A stretch of DNA of 64,000 nt from Actinomycetospora cinnamomea (GTDB lineage Bacteria > Actinomycetota > Actinomycetes > Mycobacteriales > Pseudonocardiaceae). Below, piece by piece: positions 8,883-17,968 of the stretch. The stretch spans positions 310,001 through 374,000 of the forward strand of contig NZ_QEKW01000001.1 in assembly GCF_003096675.1 (NCBI RefSeq). Direction: 5' to 3'. Within the stretch, counting starts at the first letter, position 1; each line of letters opens with the position of its first letter. A model generated the notes under the pieces. It was not told the DNA's origin. It made no database searches and saw nothing but the letters and a program-made list of their open reading frames with translations. A program made the position numbers and the translations under genes.

Positions 8883-8940
8883 GCTCTGCCTCCTTCGTCG
8901 GCACGTGCGCGATCTTCTGAGCTATAGCCCGGAAGATTGC

Positions 8941-11019
8941 TCACGAGGCCCGGAACTGCTCCACCACACCGGCGACCGACTCGCCGGTGAGGTCGTCGAG
9001 GGTGACCACCGTGCCCCCGGCCGTCGCGGCCAGGCGCCCGGCGAGGCACAGGCGCACGGGCCCGGACTCGCAGTCGACGACGACCGTGCTCATGCTCGCG
9101 CCCCGCCCTGCCGCGCCCGCGTCGCGCGCGAGCCCCCGCGCGGCGTCGAGGGCGGCGTCGAGGCCGCCGGACGCGGTCGCGCGCCCGTCGGTGAGGACGA
9201 CGAGCAGCCCCCGCCGACGCGGGTCCCGGGTGCGCTCGGTGCGCAGCACGGCCCGCGCCGTGCGCAGCCCGTCGGCCAGCGGCGTGCGGCCACCCGTGCG
9301 CAGGTCGTGCAGGCGCGCGTGGGCCGTGTGCACCGAGGTCGTCGGCGGCAGGGCGACGGTCGCCGCCGACCCGCGGAACGTCACCACGCCCACCCGGTCA
9401 CGCCGCTGGTAGGCGTCACGCAACAGGGCGGCGACGGCCCCGGTGACCGCGCTCATCCGCCGGCGCGCGGCCATCGAGCCCGACGCGTCGACGCAGAACA
9501 GCACGAGGTTGCCCTCCCGCCCCTCGCGCACGGCGTGGCGAAGGTCGGCCCGGCCCACCCGCGCGCCGCGCCCGGCGGCGGCCAGCACGGTGGCCGGGAC
9601 GTGGAGCGTGGTCTCCTCGCGCGCCTCGGGCACCGTGCGCACCGTCCGGCCCCGCCGGCCCCGGGCCCGCGAGCGGCGCCCCGGGGCGCCCTCGCCCGTG
9701 CCGCGGACCTCGAAGCGCCGCGCGCGCAACCGCGTCCGCGCCGGCGCGCCCACCGGTACGCCGGCCGGCTCGGGCTCCTCGCGGCCGCCGCCCTCCGACG
9801 GGGTGCCGGTGTCGCCGTTCGTGCCCGCCGGCGAGCCCCCGGCGCCGTCGGTGGGCGGCGCGGCACCCCCGCCGGGGCCACCGTCGGGCCCGCCACCGTC
9901 GGGCCCGCCACCGTCGGGCCCGCCACCGTCGGGACCGCCGCCGTCGGGACCGCCGCCGTCACCCGGCCCGCCCTCGGGAGGCTCGGGTGGATCGGGCGGC
10001 TCCTCGGCCGCCTCCTCGTCGGCCCTCTCCATCGCCCGGTCGAGCTCGTCCTCGCCGAGGTGGGGCTCGTCGAACGGGTCACGGCGGCGCCGGTGCGGCA
10101 GGGCCAGCCGGGCGGCCGCACGCACGTCCGAGGCGTCGACGGCGTCGGCCCCGCGCCAGGCGGCGTGCGCGACGGCCGTCCGGGCGAGGACCACGTCGGC
10201 GCGCATCCCGTCCACCTCGACCTCGGCGCACAGCGCGGAGATCCGCACGAGCTCGGCGTCCGGCAGCGCCACGGACGCCAGGCGGGCGCGGGCGTCGACC
10301 AGCCGGGCGCGCAGCGCGTCGTCGTCGGTGGCGAAGCGGGCCGCGAACCGCTCGGGGTCGGCGTCGTGCGCCAGGCGCCGGCGCACGACCTCGGTGCGCT
10401 CGCCGACGTCCCGCGAGGCCGCGACGTGCACGGTGAGACCGAAGCGGTCGAGCAGCTGCGGGCGCAGCTCGCCCTCCTCCGGGTTCATGGTCCCGACCAG
10501 CAGGAACGCCGCCGGGTGGGTCAGCGAGACACCGTCGCGCTCGACGTGGGCACGCCCGGTGGCGGCGGCGTCGAGGAGGAGGTCGACGAGGTGGTCGTGC
10601 AGCAGGTTGACCTCGTCGACGTAGAGCACGCCCCGGTGCGCCGCGGCGAGCAGTCCGGGCCGCACCGTGGCCCGGCCGTGGGCGAGGACCTCCTCAAGGT
10701 CGAGCGACCCGATCACCCGGTCCTCCGAGGCGCCGACGGGCAGCTCGACCAGCCGCGCCGGGCGCCGCTCGCGGGGCGCGTCGGCGGGGAACGGGCCGTC
10801 GGGGCTCTGCTCGCCGGCATCCGCGTCGACCGAGAACCGGTCACCGACGACGACCTCGACCGGCGGCAGCAGCGTCGCGAGCGCGCGCACGACGGTCGTC
10901 TTCGCGGTGCCCTTCTCCCCGCGCACCAGTACGCCGCCGATGCCCGGGTCGACCGCGGTGAGCATGAGGGCCAGACGCAGGTCCTCGTGGCCGACCACGG
11001 CCGAGAACGGGAAGCCCAA
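8941..11019 (-). CDS. Fused ChlI/ChlD-type Mg/Co chelatase subunit (AAA+ plus VWA)
   Basis: A 692-residue fusion of an AAA+ motor (Walker A GEKGTAKTT at 34-42; sensor region LVGTMNPEEGELRPQLLDRFGL) and a C-terminal von Willebrand A domain with MIDAS motif DASGSM near residue 512. Between them lies a low-complexity Gly/Pro/Asp linker made of repeated GGGPD units. With CobN such proteins drive ATP-dependent cobalt insertion in the aerobic cobalamin route, and its place directly before cobO-cobB supports this role. CobN is not in the window. The start is a TTG at 11019 preceded by TGAGGACACC; no ATG or GTG in frame is better placed. It could also serve another chelatase-like remodelling task. 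Confidence 0.9.
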   Translation of the reverse strand: MGFPFSAVVGHEDLRLALMLTAVDPGIGGVLVRGEKGTAKTTVVRALATLLPPVEVVVGDRFSVDADAGEQSPDGPFPADAPRERRPARLVELPVGASEDRVIGSLDLEEVLAHGRATVRPGLLAAAHRGVLYVDEVNLLHDHLVDLLLDAAATGRAHVERDGVSLTHPAAFLLVGTMNPEEGELRPQLLDRFGLTVHVAASRDVGERTEVVRRRLAHDADPERFAARFATDDDALRARLVDARARLASVALPDAELVRISALCAEVEVDGMRADVVLARTAVAHAAWRGADAVDASDVRAAARLALPHRRRRDPFDEPHLGEDELDRAMERADEEAAEEPPDPPEPPEGGPGDGGGPDGGGPDGGGPDGGGPDGGGPDGGPGGGAAPPTDGAGGSPAGTNGDTGTPSEGGGREEPEPAGVPVGAPARTRLRARRFEVRGTGEGAPGRRSRARGRRGRTVRTVPEAREETTLHVPATVLAAAGRGARVGRADLRHAVREGREGNLVLFCVDASGSMAARRRMSAVTGAVAALLRDAYQRRDRVGVVTFRGSAATVALPPTTSVHTAHARLHDLRTGGRTPLADGLRTARAVLRTERTRDPRRRGLLVVLTDGRATASGGLDAALDAARGLARDAGAAGRGASMSTVVVDCESGPVRLCLAGRLAATAGGTVVTLDDLTGESVAGVVEQFRAS
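9879..9960. repeat. 15-bp tandem repeat in the chelatase linker
   Basis: About five and a half near-identical copies of CCACCGTCGGGCCCG, the first three or four exact and the later ones with C-to-A or A-to-G changes. It encodes the (GGGPD)n linker between the AAA+ and VWA domains and should be prone to length change by slippage. Confidence 0.85.
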
Positions 11020-11135
11020 CAGGTGTCCTCACGGTTGGCGGCGACGGAGCGGAGCGGGACTCGATCCGTCGGCGGGTGCGGGGTCGGCCGACCCTAACCC
11101 ACGACATCTGAGCGGTCGCTGAGATGAGCGCGACC

Positions 11136-11543
11136 TCAGACCCCCAGGACGAACACCCGGTCCGCCCGCCAGTGATCCGAACCGGGCGGTAGCTCCCGGA
11201 GATGGCGGCAGACGTACTCCCCCGAGCTGCCGTCGACCTCCACGGGACCACGGATCACCCACGAACGGTCCGGATACAGCCTCTCGGTGGAGTCCTGGTC
11301 CGAGAAGTCCGTGTCGGCCGTGTCCGGGAGCTCGTCGAGCACGAGGGCCTGGCAGGCGTTGCGCGCGGTCGAGCTCCGCGGGCTCGGGTCGTCCGCGAAG
11401 CCCGGGGAGACGTCGAACACGCCGGCGAGGTAGAGGATGACGAGGCCGATCAGCGCCGTGACCGAGGCGCCGACCATCACGTCGAACGCCCGGGTCCCGG
11501 GACGGCGGTGCCCTCGCTCACCCACCGAGGTAGCGCTCCACAT
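11136..11543 (-). CDS. Small single-pass membrane protein, function unknown
   Basis: 135 residues with a short basic N-terminus, one transmembrane helix at about 22-44 (VMVGASVTALIGLVILYLAGV) and a polar ~90-residue outer part containing two cysteines (NACQALVL and EYVCRHL) that could form a disulfide. Not recognised. The ATG at 11543 has GAGGG about eight bases upstream; an ATG 22 codons in is an alternative. It stands alone between the chelatase and a secreted protease on the same strand. Confidence 0.65.
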   Translation of the reverse strand: MWSATSVGERGHRRPGTRAFDVMVGASVTALIGLVILYLAGVFDVSPGFADDPSPRSSTARNACQALVLDELPDTADTDFSDQDSTERLYPDRSWVIRGPVEVDGSSGEYVCRHLRELPPGSDHWRADRVFVLGV

Positions 11544-11648
11544 CGGGACCCTCGCGCAGCCGGGCCCCGACCGGCAAACCCGCGAGCGAATCCAACATCG
11601 CTTTCACGGGCGGCGGGCCGTGGGTGCCGCCCGGCGCGCCACCGCGGT

Positions 11649-11718
11649 GCGGGACCCGGACCGGGGGCCTGGCCCGGGTCCCGCCACCGTCTCGCCGGAC
11701 CGGCCTGCCCGCCGGTCC
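11649..11718 (-). terminator. Two tandem hairpins after the secreted protease gene
   Basis: The first hairpin has perfect 11-bp arms GCGGGACCCGG (11649-11659) and CCGGGTCCCGC (11674-11684). The second has perfect 8-bp arms GGACCGGC (11697-11704) and GCCGGTCC (11711-11718) around a six-base loop. Both lie just after the stop of the trypsin-like gene, so they probably end its transcript. Confidence 0.6.
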
Positions 11719-11736
11719 GTACGCCTCCCCGTGAGC

Positions 11737-12597
11737 TCACGTGAGCTGGGCCCGCAGCGCGTCGCTCACCGCAGCGATGCGGACGTAGTAGCCGGGCCGG
11801 CCGGCGCGGGCACAGCCGTCCCCGAAGGACGTCACCCCGATCAGCTTCCCGGCGGCCACGAGCGGGCCACCCGAGTCGCCCTGGCACGAGTCGACGCCGC
11901 CCCGGTCGAAACCCGCGCAGGTCAGACGACCCGCGTCGAAGGTCCGGTCGCCGGCCCGGCAGTACTCGTCGTCGCGCATCGGCACGGTCGCGGTCAACAG
12001 GTACCGCGAGGGCGCCCCGTTCTCCGCCGTCGCACCCCAGCCGTAGATCTGGGCCGCCCGCCCGTCGGCGTACAGCGCCTCGTCGCCCGGGCCGGCCAGC
12101 GGAAGCGGGGTGCGCGTGCTCGGGGTCGCCAGCGTCAGCACCGCGAGGTCCGTGCCCTGCCCCACGCCCTCGAACTCCGGGCTGATCCACGCCGAGGTGA
12201 CCGCCGAGGTCTCCCCCGCCGTCGACTCCTTGTCGTCGCGCCCGGCCACCACCCGGACCTGCGACGCGGTCGTCGTCGCCATGCAGTGCGCGGCGGTGAC
12301 GACCTTCGTCGGCGTGACGAGGGTGCCGCCGCAGAACTGGAAGCCCGCCGCGTCGGTGAGGAACACCGCCCACGGGTGCTCGTCGGTGGTGGTGCGCGCC
12401 CCGCCGACCACGCGGACCCCGGCCTCGACGACGAGCCCCTCACCCGACCCGCCGTCGGGACCGTCGCCCGTCCCCGGGGGCGTCACGACGACCGCCCACG
12501 CACCGGTCGCCCCGGCGAGCCCGAGCAGCAGCGCCACACCGGCGAGCACGAGGGTGCGTCCGGCCACGGTCAGCCCGCGCCGCGCGCTGTTCCTCAT
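11737..12597 (-). CDS. Secreted trypsin-like serine protease (S1 family)
   Basis: A 286-residue chymotrypsin-fold protease. A Sec signal (basic RNSARRG, then LVLAGVALLLGLAGATGAWA) is followed by a short Gly/Asp pro-segment and the activation-like site VRVVGGART at 62-69. The triad is His104 (TAAHC), Asp150 (GTDLAVL) and Ser242 (GDSGGP). Asp236, six residues before Ser242, gives trypsin-like Arg/Lys preference. Cysteines pair as in secreted S1 enzymes. The ATG at 12597 is chosen over a GTG eight codons upstream because GGAGGGG lies at the right distance. It probably degrades extracellular protein. Confidence 0.9.
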   Translation of the reverse strand: MRNSARRGLTVAGRTLVLAGVALLLGLAGATGAWAVVVTPPGTGDGPDGGSGEGLVVEAGVRVVGGARTTTDEHPWAVFLTDAAGFQFCGGTLVTPTKVVTAAHCMATTTASQVRVVAGRDDKESTAGETSAVTSAWISPEFEGVGQGTDLAVLTLATPSTRTPLPLAGPGDEALYADGRAAQIYGWGATAENGAPSRYLLTATVPMRDDEYCRAGDRTFDAGRLTCAGFDRGGVDSCQGDSGGPLVAAGKLIGVTSFGDGCARAGRPGYYVRIAAVSDALRAQLT

Positions 12598-12928
12598 CCG
12601 TCCTGCCCCTCCGCTCGCCACCGTTCGGCGCCCTTCCCGAAGGGCCTTTCGGCCCAGCGGTCATCTGCCGTCGGCGGGAGACGACAGCAGCCGTCCGGAC
12701 CTCGGACAAGGCGAGGAGGAGAAGGTTCGCCCCGCCGAGCGACGGTGAGCGGTCGACTTTCGTCGACAAACGTCACCATGGAGTGGTGCGGGGGCGGTGA
12801 GCGGTCCGGATCGGCCGACGAGTGGTCGATGACCGGACCGTTCGTCGCGGCGGGCGGCGAAGCTCCCGGGAGGGCGCCGTCGGCGTCCACGCCCCGCAGG
12901 CGCCACGGGCGCCGTCTACCGTGGACGG
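12598..12928. other. 331-bp intergenic region between divergent protease and mtr genes
   Basis: Contains the protease Shine-Dalgarno and, at the right edge, the mtr -10 box. A short palindrome CCCTTCCCGAAGGG is visible near 12630-12645. A motif GGTCGACTTTCGTCGAC near 12751 contains an imperfect GTCGA inverted repeat that could bind a regulator. No reading frame with coding character was found. Confidence 0.5.
12917..12922 (+). promoter_or_regulatory. Putative -10 box of mtr (leaderless)
   Basis: TACCGT followed by six bases (GGACGG) and the GTG start of mycothione reductase. There is no Shine-Dalgarno, so the transcript probably begins at the start codon. Confidence 0.5.
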
Positions 12929-14314
12929 GTGCCCCACCACGACCTCGTCATCATCGGCACCGGCTCGGGCAACTCGATCCCGGACGAGCGGTACGCGGAG
13001 ATGGACGTGGCGATCGTCGAGCACGGCGTGTTCGGCGGGACGTGCCTCAACGTGGGGTGCATCCCGACGAAGATGTACGTCTACGCCGCCGACGTGGCCG
13101 AGACGATCCGCCGCGCGAGCACCTACGGCCTGGACGCGAGCATCGACAAGGTCCGCTGGGCCGACATCCGTGACCGGGTGTTCGGGCGCATCGACCCGAT
13201 CGCCGCGGGCGGGCAGCGCTACCGCCAGCACGAGCAGGCCAACACGACGGTCTACCTCGGCCACGCGCGCTTCACCGGCGAGCGGGCCCTCGAGGTCGCG
13301 CCCACCGACGGGGGCGCTCCCACGACGATCACCGGCGATCGCGTCGTCGTCGCGGCGGGCGCGCGCCCCGACGTCCCCGAGAGCATCGCCACCAGCGGGG
13401 TGCCGTACCACACCTCGGACACCGTGATGCGGCTCGACGAGGTCCCGCGGCGGCTGACGATCATCGGCGGGGGCTACATCGCGGCCGAGTTCGCCCACGT
13501 GTTCTCCGCGCTGGGCGCCGAGGTCACCATGGCCACCCGCGGCCCGGCGCTGCTGCGCGACCAGGACGAGGAGATCTCCGCGCGGTTCACCGCCCTGGCC
13601 CGGCAGCGCTGGAACGTCCTGCTCGAGGCCGCGCCCTCCGCCCCGCCGGAGCAGCGGGCCGACGGCACGATCGTCACCCACTCCCGCCACGGCGCGGTCG
13701 AGGCCGACGTCCTGCTCGTCGCCACCGGCCGCGTCCCCAACAGCGACACCCTCGACGCGGCCGCCGGCGGCCTGGCGCTGCACACCGACGGGCGGATCGC
13801 CGTCGACGAGCAGCAGCGCACCTCGGTGCCCGGTGTGTGGGCGCTGGGCGACATCAGCTCCGCCCACCAGCTCAAGCACGTCGCCAACCACGAGGCGGCG
13901 GTGGTGCGGCACAACCTGCTCCACCCCGAGGCCCCGCGGCGCACGGACAACGCCCACGTTCCCGCGGCGGTGTTCACCGACCCGCAGATCGCGACGATCG
14001 GGCTGCGCGAGCAGGACTGCCGCGCCCGCGGCATCCCCTACGTCACCAAGGTGCAGAACTACGGCGACGTCGCCTTCGGCTGGGCGATGGAAGACACCAG
14101 CGGCGTCTGCAAGGTCATCGCCCGTCCGGACGGCACCCTCCTCGGCGCCCACCTCATGGGCCCCGAGGCCTCGACGCTGGTGCAGCCGCTGATCCAGGCC
14201 ATCACCTTCGGCCTCGACGCCCGGACCATGGCCGAGAAGCAGTACTGGATCCACCCGGCGTTGCCCGAGGTCATCGAGAACGCCCTGCTCGGCCTGCCGC
14301 TGGCGGCGGGCTGA
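12929..14314 (+). CDS. mtr: Mycothione reductase
   Basis: NADPH-dependent flavoprotein that reduces mycothiol disulfide and so keeps the actinobacterial thiol pool reduced. The 461-residue chain begins HHDLVIIGTGSGNSI (FAD Rossmann motif) and has the redox-active pair Cys39 and Cys44 in GGTCLNVGC followed by IPTKMYVY, the signature separating mycothione reductase from glutathione or lipoamide reductases. A second Rossmann motif GGGYIAAEFAHV binds NADPH, and the C-terminal HPALPEVIE gives the catalytic His-Glu dyad. It is monocistronic and convergent with the TAP gene. M. tuberculosis mtr (Rv2855) occupies the same place between cob genes and mapB. Confidence 0.96.
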   Translation: MPHHDLVIIGTGSGNSIPDERYAEMDVAIVEHGVFGGTCLNVGCIPTKMYVYAADVAETIRRASTYGLDASIDKVRWADIRDRVFGRIDPIAAGGQRYRQHEQANTTVYLGHARFTGERALEVAPTDGGAPTTITGDRVVVAAGARPDVPESIATSGVPYHTSDTVMRLDEVPRRLTIIGGGYIAAEFAHVFSALGAEVTMATRGPALLRDQDEEISARFTALARQRWNVLLEAAPSAPPEQRADGTIVTHSRHGAVEADVLLVATGRVPNSDTLDAAAGGLALHTDGRIAVDEQQRTSVPGVWALGDISSAHQLKHVANHEAAVVRHNLLHPEAPRRTDNAHVPAAVFTDPQIATIGLREQDCRARGIPYVTKVQNYGDVAFGWAMEDTSGVCKVIARPDGTLLGAHLMGPEASTLVQPLIQAITFGLDARTMAEKQYWIHPALPEVIENALLGLPLAAG

Positions 14315-14327
14315 GCCGGTCCGGCGG

Positions 14328-15914
14328 TCAGGGGAACAGCGGGTCGTCGGGCTGGCAGACGGTCCCCGGCGGCGGTGTCGCGAGGTCGACGAGATAGCGC
14401 ACGCGCGCGGCGTCGACGCACGCGCTGGGGTCCTGGTAGGTCGGGTGGCCGTACCCCTCCGAGGTGAGCAGGACGGCGTTGCCCAGGGCGCGCTCGGTGG
14501 CCTGGGCGTTGCGGTACCCCGTCGCGGGGTCGTGCCGGTTGTTGATCAGCAGGATCGGCGCCTCGGTCCGGGCGTCCCACGGCCCGGAGTAGCGATCAGC
14601 GCCCTGGACCGGCCATCCGGAGGCGCACGGCGCCCACAGCCACCATCCGAGCACCGGCCCCCACAGCGTACTGCTGCGGGTGAACTCCGGGAGCACCGCG
14701 GGCCAGTCGGTGGAAGGCCGTCGGGCGGGACCGTCGAGGCAGGAGATGGCCGACGACGTGGTGGCGGAGCCGTAGGCCTCGGGCGTCGCCATCTGCCGTG
14801 CCGCGGTCTCCAGGCCGGAGGCGTCCCCGCCCGCGGCGGCGTCGAGGTCCGCCGCGAACTGCGGGTACTGCTCGGGGACCCGGATCGGGTTGAAGGTCGA
14901 GGTCAGCAGCTCGCCGTAGTGGAGCTCGCCGGGCGGATCCGCGTGCGGGGCGGGGATCGGCGCCCGGCGCGCCGCGTCGAAGAGCCGGGCCACGCGCTGG
15001 TCGACCGTCTCGGGGTGGCGCGCCAGCGCGCAGCGGGCGGGACCCGCGGCCTGGCACGCGGCGCGGAACGCGGCGAACACCTCGTCGGTGTGGGCGACAC
15101 CCGCCACGGTCCGGGCCTCGGCGCTCGTGGTGTCCGCGGCGGCGTCCATGAGGCCGTCGAGCATCATCGCCCGCACCCGGTCGGGGAACAGGTTCGCGTA
15201 GGTCTGGCCGATGAGGGTCCCGTAGGACAGGCCGACGTAGGTCAGCTCCCGGTCGCCGACCGCGACCCGCAGTGCCTCGAGGTCGCGGGCGGTGTCCGCG
15301 GTGGAGATGTGGTCGAGCAGCTCCCCGCTCACCTCGCCGCACCGGCGCGCGAGATCGACGGTCCGCTGCTGGTAGGCCGCCGACTCCGCCTCGGTGCTCG
15401 GCACGGTGACCCCGCCCCAGAACTCCGCCGCGGCCGCACCGGAGGTGAAGCACTCCACCGGCGAGCTCGCGTTCGTACCGCGGGGATCCCAGCCCACGAT
15501 GTCGAAGCGGCCACCGCCCCACCGGTCGAAGTCTGAGCCCCCGCCCTCCACCAGCTCGACGCCGCTCTGGCCCGGCCCACCCGGGTTGACCAGCATCGAC
15601 CCGATCCGCTCCTGCGGCCTGCTCGCGAGGTGGCGGATGACTGCGAGGTCGATGCGCCGACCGCCGGGCCGGCTCCAGTCCAGCGGCACCGACACCGTGG
15701 CGCACTGCAGCTCCGGATCGTCGTCGTTCGGCGGCGCGCAGGCCCGCCAGGCGATGCCCGGAGGCGCCGTACCCGCCGGCGCGGTGCTCGCCGGCGCCGC
15801 CCCCGCCTGCTGCGTCGCCGGAACGCACGCCGCCGACACCAACGCGACGCACGCCACCGCCACCACCCACCGGACCGGACGCTGATGACGACGAAGATCG
15901 TCACTTTCGGTCAT
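14328..15914 (-). CDS. Exported TAP-family (S33) alpha/beta hydrolase peptidase
   Basis: A 528-residue relative of Streptomyces tripeptidyl aminopeptidases SlpD/SlpE. The N-terminus (HQRPVRWVVAVACVALVSAAC) is an export signal with a possible lipobox ending at Cys30 (SAAC is slightly off consensus). NPGGPGQSG forms the oxyanion loop and GLSYGT near residue 229 the nucleophile elbow. The C-terminal TAP-like domain has NNRHDPATGY for the catalytic Asp and GYGHPTYQ for the His. It likely trims peptides at the cell surface. It is convergent with mtr across a 13-base gap. Confidence 0.9.
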   Translation of the reverse strand: MTESDDLRRHQRPVRWVVAVACVALVSAACVPATQQAGAAPASTAPAGTAPPGIAWRACAPPNDDDPELQCATVSVPLDWSRPGGRRIDLAVIRHLASRPQERIGSMLVNPGGPGQSGVELVEGGGSDFDRWGGGRFDIVGWDPRGTNASSPVECFTSGAAAAEFWGGVTVPSTEAESAAYQQRTVDLARRCGEVSGELLDHISTADTARDLEALRVAVGDRELTYVGLSYGTLIGQTYANLFPDRVRAMMLDGLMDAAADTTSAEARTVAGVAHTDEVFAAFRAACQAAGPARCALARHPETVDQRVARLFDAARRAPIPAPHADPPGELHYGELLTSTFNPIRVPEQYPQFAADLDAAAGGDASGLETAARQMATPEAYGSATTSSAISCLDGPARRPSTDWPAVLPEFTRSSTLWGPVLGWWLWAPCASGWPVQGADRYSGPWDARTEAPILLINNRHDPATGYRNAQATERALGNAVLLTSEGYGHPTYQDPSACVDAARVRYLVDLATPPPGTVCQPDDPLFP

Positions 15915-15946
15915 CGCGCACCACCCGATCGGGGGACAATGGCGCC

Positions 15947-15952
15947 AGTCTA
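15947..15952 (-). promoter_or_regulatory. Possible -10 box of the TAP gene
   Basis: On the minus strand TAGACT lies 32 bases before the ATG at 15914. No convincing -35 element was found. Included as the only TAnnnT box with good match in the 123-base gap to the ABC permease gene. Confidence 0.3.
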
Positions 15953-16037
15953 CGACAACTCAGCTACGTTCTGCGGCCTTCTTCTTCGCTGGGTGGCCGA
16001 TCGGGGAACCGCGGCGGACGCCCGCGGGGCACGACCC

Positions 16038-16898
16038 CTACTCGGTGCGGCGGAACCGCACCACGGCGAGACCCAGCAGCGCGAGCGCGAACGCCACGGT
16101 GAGCAGCACCTGCACGCCCACCGGGACCGTCCAGCCGCCCCAGACGATGCCCGGGTCGAAGCGCGCGCGGGTGGCGGCGTCGACGTCGAGGTGGTCGAAG
16201 ACGACCGACCGCAGGGGCTCGACGGCGTAGGTCATCGGGTTGATGTGGGTGAGCACGGTGAGCCAGGTCGGCAGGCCCGAGAGCGGGAACAGCGCCCCGG
16301 ACAGGAACATCAGCGGCGTGATCACCAGCTGGACCAGCGGCATCGCCGACTGCACCTGACGCACCCGCGCGGCCAGCACCAGGCCCAGCGCCGTGATCAT
16401 GAAGCCCATGAGGAAGATCAGGCCGATCATGGTCAGCAGCATCAGCGGGTCGTAGGGCACGCCGACCAGCCCGGCGAGGGCGAGCAGCACCAGGCACTGC
16501 AGCGTCGCCACCGTCGCGCCGCCGAGGGCCTTGCCGACCAGGATCGACGCCGTCGACACCGGGGCGACGAGCATCTCGCGCAGGAAGCCGAACTCGCGGT
16601 CCCAGACGATCGAGATGCCGGCGAACGCCGCGGTGAACAGCACGGAGATCGCCATGACGCCGGGGAACAGGAAGGTCTCGAAGCGCACCCCGCCCGCGGT
16701 CCCGCCGAGCAGCGAGCCCAGCCCGCTGCCGAGCACGAACAGGAACAGCAATGGTTGGGCCAGCGACGACAGGATGCGCGCCCGGTCCTTGACGAACCGG
16801 ATCATCTCGCGCTCCCACACCACGGCGGCGGCACGCGCCTCGGTGGTGAGGCCGCTCTCGGGGACGCGGACGGCCTCGGTCCGCAACGTGGTGGTCAT
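16038..16898 (-). CDS. ABC-2 type exporter permease (DrrB-like)
   Basis: 286 residues with six hydrophobic segments and the ABC-2 architecture: a cytoplasmic N-terminus (WEREMIRFVKDRARILSSLAQPLLFLFVLG), then helices and the loop FGFLREMLVAPVS, conserved in DrrB/Nod-type permeases. With the ATPase encoded ten bases upstream it should form a homodimeric exporter for a drug, lipid or polyketide. The ATG at 16898 has AGGGGGA eight bases upstream. No antibiotic cluster is nearby, so the substrate is open. Confidence 0.9.
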   Translation of the reverse strand: MTTTLRTEAVRVPESGLTTEARAAAVVWEREMIRFVKDRARILSSLAQPLLFLFVLGSGLGSLLGGTAGGVRFETFLFPGVMAISVLFTAAFAGISIVWDREFGFLREMLVAPVSTASILVGKALGGATVATLQCLVLLALAGLVGVPYDPLMLLTMIGLIFLMGFMITALGLVLAARVRQVQSAMPLVQLVITPLMFLSGALFPLSGLPTWLTVLTHINPMTYAVEPLRSVVFDHLDVDAATRARFDPGIVWGGWTVPVGVQVLLTVAFALALLGLAVVRFRRTE

Positions 16899-16908
16899 CA
16901 GCGTCCCC

Positions 16909-17904
16909 CTATCGGTGTGCTGTCCTCGATCGCAGCGCCATGGGGTGCATGCTCGGCCCCGCGCCCGCCTCCGCGTCGCGGATCGTCGTGCCGGTGTGGG
17001 CCAGGAAGACGTCGTCGAGGCTGGGCCGGGTGACCGTGACCGACCGGATGGCCACCCCGTGGCCGCCGAGTCGGTCGAACAGCCGCGGCACGAAGCCCGC
17101 GCCATCGGGCACGTTCACCGTCACCGCGCCCTCGCGCACCGCGCCCTCGAGCCCGAGCTCCGTCCGCAGGGCCCGTAGCGCCGCCTCGTCGTCATCGGTG
17201 GTGATCGCGACGCGGTCCGCCCCGACCTGGGCCTTGAGCGCATCCGGGGTGTCGAGGGCGACGATCCGCCCCTCGTTCATGATCGCGATCCGGTCGCAGT
17301 GCTCGGCCTCGTCCATGTAGTGGGTGGTGACGAAGACCGTGATCTCCTCGCTGCGGTGCAGCTCGGCCAGGTAGGCCCAGATCGAGCTGCGGGTCTGCGG
17401 GTCGAGCCCGATCGTCGGCTCGTCGAGGAAGAGGACCTGCGGGGAGTGCAGCAGGCCGCGGGCGATCTCGAGGCGCCGCCGCATCCCGCCGGAGTAGGTC
17501 GCGACGGGGTCGGCGCGGCGCTCCCACAGCCCGACGGTGCGCAGCACCTCCTCCCGCCGAGCGGCCGCGTGCCGGCGGTCGACGCCGTAGAGCTCCTGGT
17601 GGAAGCGCAGGTTCTGCTCGCCGGACATCGGGGCGTCGAGCGTGGGGTCCTGGAACACGAGCCCGATGCGCCGGCGCACCGCGGCGCGGTCACGGACGGC
17701 GTCGAGCCCGACGACGCGTGCCTCGCCGGCGGTCGGCTCGACGAGCGTGCAGAGGATGTTGATCGTGGTCGACTTCCCGGCGCCGTTCGGACCCAGGAAG
17801 CCGAACGTCTCCCCCCGCGCGACCTCGAGGTCGATCCCGCGCACGGCCTCCACGTCGCCGTAGCGCTTGACGAGGCCGCGGACCGCGACCGCCGGACTGT
17901 CCAT
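16909..17904 (-). CDS. ABC exporter ATP-binding protein (DrrA-like)
   Basis: A 331-residue daunorubicin-resistance-type ATPase. Walker A is GPNGAGKST, the signature is YSGGMRRR and Walker B is VLFLDEPT, followed by FVTTHYMDEAEHCDR. The region after residue 220 is the DrrA C-terminal domain (GDRVAITTDD-like, then LGGHGVAIRSVTVTRPSLDDVFLAHTG) that mates with the permease. It starts with an ATG just beyond two operator palindromes, divergent from a TetR gene, so export is likely induced when the repressor binds its ligand. Confidence 0.93.
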   Translation of the reverse strand: MDSPAVAVRGLVKRYGDVEAVRGIDLEVARGETFGFLGPNGAGKSTTINILCTLVEPTAGEARVVGLDAVRDRAAVRRRIGLVFQDPTLDAPMSGEQNLRFHQELYGVDRRHAAARREEVLRTVGLWERRADPVATYSGGMRRRLEIARGLLHSPQVLFLDEPTIGLDPQTRSSIWAYLAELHRSEEITVFVTTHYMDEAEHCDRIAIMNEGRIVALDTPDALKAQVGADRVAITTDDDEAALRALRTELGLEGAVREGAVTVNVPDGAGFVPRLFDRLGGHGVAIRSVTVTRPSLDDVFLAHTGTTIRDAEAGAGPSMHPMALRSRTAHR

Positions 17905-17912
17905 GAGCCCTC

Positions 17913-17929
17913 CTCTAACAGCGTTAGGG
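17913..17929. promoter_or_regulatory. TetR operator 1 (17-bp palindrome)
   Basis: CTCTAACAGCGTTAGGG, an inverted repeat CTCTAAC/GTTAGGG with one mismatch around a three-base centre. It lies in the 64-base gap between the divergent drrA-like and tetR genes, nine bases before the ATPase ATG. Confidence 0.75.
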
Positions 17930-17935
17930 ACGCTA

Positions 17936-17952
17936 CTCTCACACTGTTAGAG
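17936..17952. promoter_or_regulatory. TetR operator 2 (17-bp palindrome)
   Basis: CTCTCACACTGTTAGAG, a second imperfect copy of the same palindrome (shared frame CTCT-ACA--GTTAG-G), centre 23 bp from operator 1. It lies 16 bases before the tetR ATG, so both transporter and repressor promoters are covered. Confidence 0.75.
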
Positions 17953-17968
17953 AGAGCAAGGAGGACCC

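Noticed and set aside
8883-8940. Cobalamin riboswitch before cobO, or before the chelatase (11020-11135) and cobQ
   Set aside because: The short gaps lack a recognisable B12 box and are too small or coupled to upstream genes.
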